Shown piece by piece: positions 46,855-53,074 of a DNA stretch of 64,000 nucleotides. The notes under the pieces are model-generated. The model searched no databases, was not told where the DNA came from, and worked only from the letters and a program-made list of their open reading frames with translations. Position 1 is the stretch's first letter; every line of letters begins with the position of its first letter. The translations under genes were made by a program, and so were the position numbers. Source of the stretch: Homoserinimonas sp. OAct 916 (GTDB lineage Bacteria; Actinomycetota; Actinomycetes; Actinomycetales; Microbacteriaceae); NCBI RefSeq assembly GCF_003260275.1, contig NZ_QJHB01000010.1, positions 62,001 through 126,000 of the forward strand, in the 5' to 3' direction.

Positions 46855-47715
46855 ATGGATGACTTCCCGTACCTGGTGCTCAGCTCGAGCCGCCTCGGTG
46901 CCGCCATCCACCCGTTCATCTTCACGCCGGGATCGTTCACCCTGCAGATCGACGATGTACCGCAGTCGCACGTCAACCTCGACAACCCCGGCCTGCTGTT
47001 CTTCGAGTACATCCAGCGAATGGGCCATGTCATCGACGCCGTGGCCGTTCCCGGCCAGCCGATCACCGCGCTGCATCTCGGGGGTGGGGCGCTCACGCTG
47101 CCCCGCTACATCGCCCACACCCGCCCCGGCTCCGAACAACATGTGGTCGAAGTAGAGGCAGACCTGGTCGGCTTCGTACTGGAAAACCTGCCGCTCGCAC
47201 CAGATTGTCGCGCCGACCTCCACTTTCACACCCTCGATGCGCGAGAATCCCTGAACCAGCTGCCCACCCACCTTCACGGGAGCGTCGACGTGATCATCGT
47301 CGACATCTTCAGTGGAGCCCACACCCCCGAGCACGTGACCACGGTCGAATTCTTCACCGCCGTGGCGAAGTTCCTTTCGCCAGATGGCGTGATGCTGGTC
47401 AACGTGATGGACGGGGTCGGTCTCGAGTTCGCCCGGGCCCAGAGCGCGACACTCGCCCGTTCCGTGCCTTCGGTGACCGCGCTGACCAACGCCTATACCT
47501 TCGCACTGCGCGATTCTGGAAACGTGGTGCTGGTCGGCTCTGGCCAGCCACTCTCAAACGATTGGACAGACCGCCTGCTCGCGGGTGGCCCCCACCCGGC
47601 AACAGTCGTCAGCGGTTTGGAGTTGAGCCTCTTCATCGCGGATACCCCAGCCATCACCGACCAGACGATTCGCGAAAAGGCGTCAAGGGAACGGCAGCAG
47701 GCACCCGCACAATGA
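46855..47715 (+). CDS. Spermidine/spermine synthase-fold protein
   Basis: 286 residues with a Rossmann methyltransferase-like core: ALHLGGGALTLPRYIAHTRPG (cofactor loop), VVEVEADLVGFV with the acidic residue, DVIIVDIFSGAHTPEHVTTVEFF and GVMLVNVMDG. It lacks the usual catalytic Asp-rich DxGD active-site loop of true spermidine synthase, so putrescine aminopropylation is doubtful. Actinobacteria have many such proteins of unknown role. It starts 50 bp downstream of the MFS gene and may be co-transcribed. Confidence 0.85.
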   Translation: MDDFPYLVLSSSRLGAAIHPFIFTPGSFTLQIDDVPQSHVNLDNPGLLFFEYIQRMGHVIDAVAVPGQPITALHLGGGALTLPRYIAHTRPGSEQHVVEVEADLVGFVLENLPLAPDCRADLHFHTLDARESLNQLPTHLHGSVDVIIVDIFSGAHTPEHVTTVEFFTAVAKFLSPDGVMLVNVMDGVGLEFARAQSATLARSVPSVTALTNAYTFALRDSGNVVLVGSGQPLSNDWTDRLLAGGPHPATVVSGLELSLFIADTPAITDQTIREKASRERQQAPAQ

Positions 47716-47770
47716 CTCGCGGTAGTTTACGCGCTTCGCGCCTCGTGGATCACAACGCGACAGTTTGAAC

Positions 47771-47799
47771 GTGCGCGAACCGTTTCAACGGGAGCGCAC
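47771..47799. terminator. Possible terminator between convergent genes
   Basis: GTGCGC...GCGCAC with an inner CGTT/AACG dyad forms an interrupted hairpin between two convergent genes, but lacks a T-run. It begins with GTTTGAACGTGCGCG, reminiscent of the repeat words at 19167-19225. Confidence 0.35.
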
Positions 47800-47828
47800 G
47801 GCTCTCAAGCCACGGGGCCAGCCGTGCC

Positions 47829-48809
47829 TCACGTGAACGGAACGGTGTCCCGGCCCAGTGCCGTCTGCACGGCCAATCGCTCGAGATCTTCACCCGTCGC
47901 CCCCGGCCAGCCGTGCAGGAGCAGACGCCACTCTGTCGGGACAGCGCCAACACCGTAGCGAGCCCCGAGCAGTGCGCCTGCAATCGCCGCAACCGTATCC
48001 GTGTCACGTCCTCCGCGCACCGCAGCCTCGATTCCACGCCTCAGGTGTGTGCGGTCGTGCCTCAGCTCTGGATCAGAGTCTCCCGTGTGCCAGATTGCCG
48101 ACCACGCGCCCTGCAGTGCTTGCACCACCCAGCCATTTCGCGAGAAGTGGCTCGGCTCATGGACCTCGGCCTCGTCGAGGCGATCCGCCCACAACTGCCG
48201 TCGCTCCACAGGTAGTGCGTCCAAACCACTCCGCACATCCAGTTCATCGTGCAGGATCGCGTGCCGAATCGCCAGCGACCACAGTACGCAGGCGTCTCCG
48301 GCGTCAGATTCGTAGTGCGTGAGGTCGCTGATGACGCGCGCAGCGTCGATCAGGCCATCACGGTCGTGCAGATAGGCCAGAGCGACCGGGGCGGTGCGCA
48401 TCAGCGACCCGTTGCCAGCCGAGTGGCCGAAGCGTTCGTGGTGAAGTCGCGCCATCGACCGGGCGGAGGATGCGCGCGGTTCGGCCCCAGACAATACGGC
48501 CCGCAACTGGTTGCCCACGTCGGGAGCGGTCTTCGCCCAGTCGACCCAGCCCGCGACGATGGCATCCAGAACGGATTCGTCGGTAAGGTCTCGGCCGGCC
48601 ACACCGGCTTCCAGAATGGGGAACATCATCGAGGTGTCATCGGTCCACTCACCGGGCGCCCAATTGAACGGTCCCCCACCGCGCATCTCGACCTCGTCGT
48701 CTGCACCAAGCGGTAGACCGAACTCATATCCGGCGCCCAGTGCATCTCCGGTTGCCGCGCCGAGGATGACGCCCGCCGTGCGGTCGGTTACCCCAATGTC
48801 CACGTTCAT
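47829..48809 (-). CDS. ADP-ribosylglycohydrolase family protein
   Basis: 326 residues from ATG 48809 (MNVDIGVTDRTAGVILGAATG). Metal-binding motifs of the DraG fold are GEWTDDTSMM near the N-terminus and GGRDTDTVAAIAGALLGA near the C-terminus, with GNGSLMRTAPVAL between. It removes ADP-ribose from proteins or cleaves related ADP-ribosyl compounds in known members. The open frame continues 58 codons upstream but without family features and through an A/T-rich promoter-like zone. GAAGGA lies 8 nt upstream of the chosen start. Confidence 0.93.
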   Translation of the reverse strand: MNVDIGVTDRTAGVILGAATGDALGAGYEFGLPLGADDEVEMRGGGPFNWAPGEWTDDTSMMFPILEAGVAGRDLTDESVLDAIVAGWVDWAKTAPDVGNQLRAVLSGAEPRASSARSMARLHHERFGHSAGNGSLMRTAPVALAYLHDRDGLIDAARVISDLTHYESDAGDACVLWSLAIRHAILHDELDVRSGLDALPVERRQLWADRLDEAEVHEPSHFSRNGWVVQALQGAWSAIWHTGDSDPELRHDRTHLRRGIEAAVRGGRDTDTVAAIAGALLGARYGVGAVPTEWRLLLHGWPGATGEDLERLAVQTALGRDTVPFT

Positions 48810-49265
48810 TCCAGCATTCCTTCTCCCCATCGGTCTCGCCCAATTGAACTGAGGCCCACTTGCGAGGCTACGTCGTGGTACCCCAGCGACAAATACCCAC
48901 TCCGGGGGATGCTCTCGTGCAAAACCTCTGTCAAATGTAGAAATCCCGTCGAATTTCTCGTACTTCTCGCACAATATGTGCAAGAACTCTCATCTTTGAA
49001 TGCGAAAACCGCAGTCGCGGCCCTCAACCACACCCTGTCAGCGGCCACCGACATTGGATCATCTCCGCGTGCGCGGACTGCTCCGGAGGTTGCTTCGAAC
49101 GCGTGTCGCTGGGACGGCGTCAGCGGATGATGAGGACAGCTGCACCTCCTTCGCGAGCGGCCGGGCCGGCACCAGCACGGGAGGCCGGGCAACCCAATGC
49201 GTCACGAAACTGGGTGGGCCTGCCGAATCACAAGGGCCGGATGGCGCCCGTGCGCCCGAGACACC
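48810..49265. other. 456-bp intergenic region
   Basis: Between the ADP-ribosylglycohydrolase start and the stop of an MFS gene upstream on the same strand. The 48890-49010 part is A/T-richer than its surroundings and holds the dyad at 48964-48986, as expected for a promoter/operator zone. The rest (49020-49265) is GC-rich; short frames in it show no recognisable protein. Confidence 0.6.
48964..48986 (-). promoter_or_regulatory. Operator-like dyad upstream of the ADP-ribosylglycohydrolase
   Basis: TTCTCGCACA-ATA-TGTGCAAGAA: 10-bp arms with one mismatch around a 3-bp centre, about 155 bp before the start codon, in an A/T-rich island. Size and symmetry fit a dimeric repressor site (TetR/GntR/LacI type not distinguishable). 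TTCTCG also occurs once more just to the left. Confidence 0.5.
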
Positions 49266-50714
49266 TCACTCGATGTGGTCTGCGGGTTTGCGCACAAAGA
49301 ACGCAGCCACAACCGCAAGTAGCGACAGAATCGCACCGGCCATGAATGCCGACTGAATACCCCCTGCAGCGGCCGCCACACCAGTGGCCCCCTCCGCCGT
49401 CAACGCCACTGACTGCACCGTCATCACGGTGATGAACAAGGCGGTGCCCGCGGCACCCGCCAATTGCTGCACAGTTCCAATGATCGCGCTGCCGTGCGAG
49501 TACAACTGGGGCTTGAGCGAGCCGAGACTGGCGCTGAACAACGGGGTGAAGAGCAGCGCGAGGCCAACGCTCAGGCCCAGATGCAGAACGAGCACGAAGA
49601 GGAACGGTGTGTTCTCATCCATCCGGGTCGCGCCCCAGAACACCGCACTGACGATGATCGAACCGGGGACGACGAGCAGTCGTGGGCCCCGCGCGTCATA
49701 GATGCGCCCGACGAGCGGGGCGAGCAACCCCATCAGCAGTCCACCCGGGAAGAGCAGCAGGCCGGTGGCCAGGGCGTCCATCTGCAACACGTTCTGCACA
49801 TAGAGAGGCAGTGCGATGATCATGCCGAACAGGGACAGCATGCTGATGGCGAGCATGAGGGTGGCGACCGTGAAGTTCGACGAACGAAACGTGCGCAGGT
49901 CGAGCAGGGATCGGTCGCTTCGCTGCAGCCACAGTTGACGTGTGATGAATGAGACCAGGGCGATGGCTCCGGTCACCAGAGGAATCCAGGGCGGCACGAG
50001 CACCGTGCCGCGCGCGGCCTCGCCGAGGCTGCTGAGCCCGAAGATCAGGCCGCCGAATGCGAACGCCGACAACATCACCGAGAGCACATCGATTGCCAGG
50101 CGCCTCGGCGTGGTCACGTTCTGAATTCGCGCTGCCCCCATCACCAGCGCGATGATCGCGATCGGAAGCACCAACCAGAACAGCCACCGCCAGTCGAGCA
50201 CGTGCAGGATCAGCCCCGACAGTGTGGGGCCGATCGCCGGAGCCACCGACATGACGATGGAGATGTTTCCCATGGTCTTGCCGCGCGAAGACGGAGGGAC
50301 GAGGGTCATCACCGTGGTCATCAGCAGGGGCAACATGATCGCAGTGCCGCAGGCCTGCACGATCCGCCCACCCACCAGCGCTTCGAAGCCGGGCGCGAGC
50401 GCACAGATCAGGGTGCCAATGCTGAAGAACGTCATTGCGGCGATGAATATCGACCGGGTGTGAAAACGCTGCAACAGAAACCCGGTGATCGGAATGACGA
50501 TCGCCATCGTCAGCAGGAAGGCCGTGGTCAACCACTGGGCGGCGCTCGCAGGGATGCGCAGATCGGCCATCAGCACCGGCAGCGCGACGCTCATGATCGT
50601 CTCGTTCAGGATCACCACGAACGCCGACACGAGCAACAGTGCGATCACGGTGGTGTCGCGGGCCGAGAGGCGCTCCGGGGTGGAGTCGAGCTCCATCATC
50701 GTTTTCTGCACCAC
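49266..50714 (-). CDS. MDR-family MFS transporter (DHA2 type)
   Basis: 482 residues, about 14 helices. It begins STPERLSARDTTVIALLLVSAFVVILNETIMSVALPVLM, with AQWLTTAFLLTMAIVIPITGFL (motif D region) and GRIVQACGTAIMLPLLMTTVMTLVPPSSRG (motifs B/C), close to EmrB/Lsr-type drug exporters. A GTG start at 50714 or an ATG at 50699 are both possible, neither with a strong ribosome-binding site. It is divergent from the SHOCT gene. Confidence 0.92.
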   Translation of the reverse strand: MVQKTMMELDSTPERLSARDTTVIALLLVSAFVVILNETIMSVALPVLMADLRIPASAAQWLTTAFLLTMAIVIPITGFLLQRFHTRSIFIAAMTFFSIGTLICALAPGFEALVGGRIVQACGTAIMLPLLMTTVMTLVPPSSRGKTMGNISIVMSVAPAIGPTLSGLILHVLDWRWLFWLVLPIAIIALVMGAARIQNVTTPRRLAIDVLSVMLSAFAFGGLIFGLSSLGEAARGTVLVPPWIPLVTGAIALVSFITRQLWLQRSDRSLLDLRTFRSSNFTVATLMLAISMLSLFGMIIALPLYVQNVLQMDALATGLLLFPGGLLMGLLAPLVGRIYDARGPRLLVVPGSIIVSAVFWGATRMDENTPFLFVLVLHLGLSVGLALLFTPLFSASLGSLKPQLYSHGSAIIGTVQQLAGAAGTALFITVMTVQSVALTAEGATGVAAAAGGIQSAFMAGAILSLLAVVAAFFVRKPADHIE

Positions 50715-50869
50715 GTCAGGCTACGCGGTAATCACTTCCCTCGCGGAACCCTTCGATAAACGGGGGTGCCAAATCCCGCACATAAGTCCCGGTCGCAGTA
50801 GAATTCGATTAGATTTCGCGTCGCGTCGTCGCGACTGAGCAAATATCGCCATCGAAAGGGAGCACCATT

Positions 50870-51259
50870 ATGGCCGACTTCTGGAGCAACATTTGGAACG
50901 TGATCTGGCTCTTCTTCTGGATCTTCGCTGTGCTCGTTTACCTGATGGCAATGTTCAACGTGATCATCGACCTCTTCCGCGACTCAAGCCTCAATGGCTG
51001 GTTCAAGGCGATCTGGATCATCTTCCTGGTCTTCCTGCCGTTCCTCACGGTGCTCGTCTACCTGATCGCGCGCGGTCGAGGAATGGCCGAGCGTCGACAG
51101 GCCGAGGTTGCGCGCGCCCACGAGAGCGCCAACCAGTACATCCGCGAGGTGGCAGGCAGTAGCACTGCTGATGAGATCCACAAGGCGAAAGCCCTGCTGG
51201 ATTCGGGCGCGATCGACGCCTCCGAGTTCGCAGCCCTCAAGGCCAAGGCACTGTCCTGA
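50870..51259 (+). CDS. PLDc_N / SHOCT domain membrane protein
   Basis: 129 residues. Two helices (IWNVIWLFFWIFAVLVYLMAM and IWIIFLVFLPFLTVLVYLIA) form the phospholipase-D N-terminal type membrane domain without catalytic parts. A helical linker (AERRQAEVARAHESANQYIREV) then leads to a C-terminal SHOCT motif (IHKAKALLDSGAIDASEFAALKAKAL). Such proteins are common in actinobacteria and of unknown function. GAAAGGGAGC lies before ATG. The last codons are the first unit of a 16-bp repeat array. A TAGAAT at 50799-50804 may be its -10. Confidence 0.88.
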   Translation: MADFWSNIWNVIWLFFWIFAVLVYLMAMFNVIIDLFRDSSLNGWFKAIWIIFLVFLPFLTVLVYLIARGRGMAERRQAEVARAHESANQYIREVAGSSTADEIHKAKALLDSGAIDASEFAALKAKALS

Positions 51260-51410
51260 GCCAATACCGTCCTGAGCCAATACCGTCCTGAGCCAATGAT
51301 GTCCTGAGCCTATGATGACCTGAGTCGATGCTGAACTTGGTCGATGCTGTCCCGGGTCAACACTGACCTGAGCAACACTGACCTGAGCCACACTGACCTG
51401 AGTCAGTGTT
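51253..51410. repeat. Degenerate 15-16-bp tandem repeat array with terminal hairpin
   Basis: About ten head-to-tail units of GTCCTGAGCCAATACC. The first two are identical (51253-51284) and the later ones drift gradually (GTCCTGAGCCAATGAT, GACCTGAGTCGATGCT, ...), with two 15-bp units near the end. The first unit contains the TGA stop of the SHOCT gene. The last units form a perfect 8-bp inverted repeat ACACTGAC/GTCAGTGT with a 4-nt loop (51390-51409), possibly a terminator. There are no spacers, so it is not CRISPR. Confidence 0.9.
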
Positions 51411-51501
51411 CGGGTATCGTCTCCTGAAAACTCCGCCATCGCCGGGTCGTGTGAATCCCACGCGACTCGGCGATGCCTCAAGAAATCGTGAAGGTGGCCC
51501 C

Positions 51502-51768
51502 GTGTCAGACAGCTCGTCGAAGCCCAGCTTCTGGTCGAAGGTCAAGCCTTCCCACTGGATCGGGATCATTCTTGTCATCGTTGCGATTCTCTTCATCGTG
51601 CAAAATCGCGGACCGGTCTCGGTTGAGCTGTTCTGGGTCAGCGTTCAGTCACCGCAGTGGTTGATCCTGGTGCTGATGTTCGGCGTCGGCTGGGTCAGCG
51701 GATACCTCGCGACCAGGCGCCGCGCCAATGCGAAACAGACCGCCGCCGCGCGCTCATCGACGAGATGA
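51502..51768 (+). CDS. LapA-domain small membrane protein
   Basis: 88 residues from GTG 51502, preceded by GAAGGTGG. Two hydrophobic segments (WIGIILVIVAILFIVQNRGPVSVELFW and PQWLILVLMFGVGWVSGYLA) with the conserved IVQNRGPVSVELFW of DUF1049/LapA proteins, followed by a basic tail. Enterobacterial LapA/LapB tune lipopolysaccharide synthesis, but actinobacterial homologues lack that context and the role is unknown. Its stop overlaps the start of the Crp/Fnr gene (ATGA). Confidence 0.85.
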   Translation: MSDSSSKPSFWSKVKPSHWIGIILVIVAILFIVQNRGPVSVELFWVSVQSPQWLILVLMFGVGWVSGYLATRRRANAKQTAAARSSTR

Positions 51769-52520
51769 GCCTCCCGACGCCCAGGCGCCGCACTCCCGTG
51801 CGTGCCAGCTTGGCCCAGCCGCACGATTGCCCACGACCGCTTCGTCGCCGCATCCTGGCGGCGCTCCCTCTCGTGGAGGGATTGACCCCCGATCAGCTGG
51901 ACGCCCTGGACGAACGAATCCTCTCTTTCTCCTGGGCGGCCGGCGACGCGCTCTATACCGCTGGCGACGCGGCCGGACACATCTATATCGTTGCGTCCGG
52001 ACAGGTGAAACTCGCCCACTCATGGATCGACGGCAGGCGCCGCATCGTCGACGTGGTCGGCCCAGGAGACCTGTTCGGCGGCGAGGCCATGGTCGAGCAG
52101 TTCTACCTCGACAGCGCCGACGCCCTATCGACCACCTGTGCGCTGCGATTGGCGGTGGCCGATTTTCGGGCGATACTGGTCGAGCATCCAGATCTCGCGC
52201 TCCGTGTGCTCGACAACACCACGCGGCAGCTGGCCCAGTGCCGCCAGGATGCGGCACGCCACGTCGGCCAGTCCACCGCGAGTCGAGTGGCCGAGACCCT
52301 GTTGCGCCTGGCCGATAAGTTCGGGCAACCAGACGACGAAACCGGCGGTACCCTCATCAACCTGACGTTCACCCGCGAAGACCTGGCTGAGATGACCGGC
52401 ACCACCCCGGAATCGGTGTCACGCGTGATGAGCCGTTTGCGTGCCGACGGGTTGGTCTCTTCCGGCCGCCGTTGGACCTCGGTACTCGACCGGGCCGGGC
52501 TCGCCGCGCTCACGGCCTGA
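51765..52520 (+). CDS. Crp/Fnr-family transcriptional regulator
   Basis: 251 residues from ATG 51765. The cyclic-nucleotide-binding-like domain has LPLVEGLTPDQLDALDERI, GDALYTAGDAAGHIYIVASGQVKL and VVGPGDLFGGEAMVEQ. The winged helix has FTREDLAEMTGTTPESVSRVMSRLRADGLV, whose recognition helix E-S-x-S-R pattern is that of Fnr-type proteins. The N-terminus has one Cys (HDCPRP), not the four-Cys cluster of Fnr, so an Fe-S sensor is unlikely. The ligand is unknown. Coupled to lapA; it immediately precedes the copZ/ATPase pair, whose upstream region carries TGAC-N4-GTCA. Confidence 0.9.
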   Translation: MSLPTPRRRTPVRASLAQPHDCPRPLRRRILAALPLVEGLTPDQLDALDERILSFSWAAGDALYTAGDAAGHIYIVASGQVKLAHSWIDGRRRIVDVVGPGDLFGGEAMVEQFYLDSADALSTTCALRLAVADFRAILVEHPDLALRVLDNTTRQLAQCRQDAARHVGQSTASRVAETLLRLADKFGQPDDETGGTLINLTFTREDLAEMTGTTPESVSRVMSRLRADGLVSSGRRWTSVLDRAGLAALTA

Positions 52521-52630
52521 ACTCGCACGTCTGAGCCGCCGCCGTTCCCGTCGTGTCACGCTGCCCGTGCCCGCTCACCACAGCCTGCTCCACTTCGCCG
52601 GCTCGTCCAATCAACCGATCTGCCGATAAC

Positions 52631-52642
52631 TGACACGTGTCA
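52631..52642. promoter_or_regulatory. Perfect palindrome TGACACGTGTCA upstream of copZ
   Basis: 12-bp perfect dyad 85 bp before copZ and about 110 bp after the Crp/Fnr gene. The TGAC-N4-GTCA layout matches the half-sites and spacing used by Fnr/Dnr-type regulators, so it is a candidate binding site of the adjacent regulator. Confidence 0.5.
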
Positions 52643-52676
52643 TGGTCTGGTCTCGCCCGCTTGCCTAACCTGAGAT

Positions 52677-52701
52677 TGATCAGGTGATCCTCTCCTGATC
52701 A
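52677..52701. promoter_or_regulatory. Dyad TGATCAGG-N9-CCTGATCA upstream of copZ
   Basis: Perfect 8-bp inverted repeat separated by 9 bp, ending 25 bp before the copZ start codon and close to its ribosome-binding site (AGGAAAGG). A third TGATC lies inside the spacer. It could be a metal-sensor operator or a short leader hairpin. Confidence 0.5.
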
Positions 52702-52726
52702 CGACCTCCAGGAAAGGCTGAAGACA

Positions 52727-52960
52727 ATGACTGACACAACCTCCACCACCCGCACGATGCTCCGCGCCGAAGGCTTCACCTGCCCCTCGTGCGTGGCGAA
52801 GATCGAGAAGCAGGTCGGCCGGGTTCCCGGCGTGACCGCGGTGAATGTGCACTTCTCCTCCGCACGCATCGAGGTCGACCATGACCCGGCCACGAGCGTC
52901 GACGACCTCGTCGCCGCGGTTAAGAAGGCTGGCTTCGTCGCCGCTCCGTCGGCGTTCTGA
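52727..52960 (+). CDS. CopZ-like heavy-metal-associated (HMA) chaperone
   Basis: 77-residue single HMA domain with metal-binding Cys19 and Cys22 in GFTCPSCVAKIEKQ (the usual form is MxCxxC; here Phe-Thr replaces Met-x). The beta-alpha-beta-beta-alpha-beta order (VNVHFSSARIEVDHDPA) is intact. It probably delivers a soft metal such as Cu+ or Zn2+ to the P-type ATPase encoded 114 bp downstream, which lacks its own N-terminal HMA domain. AGGAAAGG stands 9-10 nt before ATG. Confidence 0.9.
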   Translation: MTDTTSTTRTMLRAEGFTCPSCVAKIEKQVGRVPGVTAVNVHFSSARIEVDHDPATSVDDLVAAVKKAGFVAAPSAF

Positions 52961-52963
52961 GTC

Positions 52964-53043
52964 GGGTTCGCGCGCACTCACTTCGCGCGAACCCACCTCG
53001 CGCACACTCACCTCGCGCACCCAGACCTCGCCCGTGCCCACCC
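52964..53043 (+). repeat. Intercistronic hairpin and 15-bp repeats between copZ and the ATPase
   Basis: GGGTTCGCGCG (52964-52974) and CGCGCGAACCC (52984-52994) form a perfect 11-bp stem with a 9-nt loop four bases after the copZ stop, without a T-run. The 3' arm starts a set of four degenerate 15-bp units (CGCGCGAACCCACCT, CGCGCACACTCACCT, CGCGCACCCAGACCT, then a poorer copy) up to 53043. It could attenuate transcription into, or protect mRNA upstream of, the ATPase. Confidence 0.8.
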
Positions 53044-53074
53044 CGTTGAAACCCTCCCAGGAGAGCTGATCCCC

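Noticed and set aside
46855-47715. True spermidine synthase
   Set aside because: The fold is present, but the Asp-rich active-site loop expected for aminopropyl transfer is not visible, so only the fold is claimed.
51253-51410. CRISPR array
   Set aside because: The units are contiguous (15-16 bp) with no spacers and no cas genes nearby.
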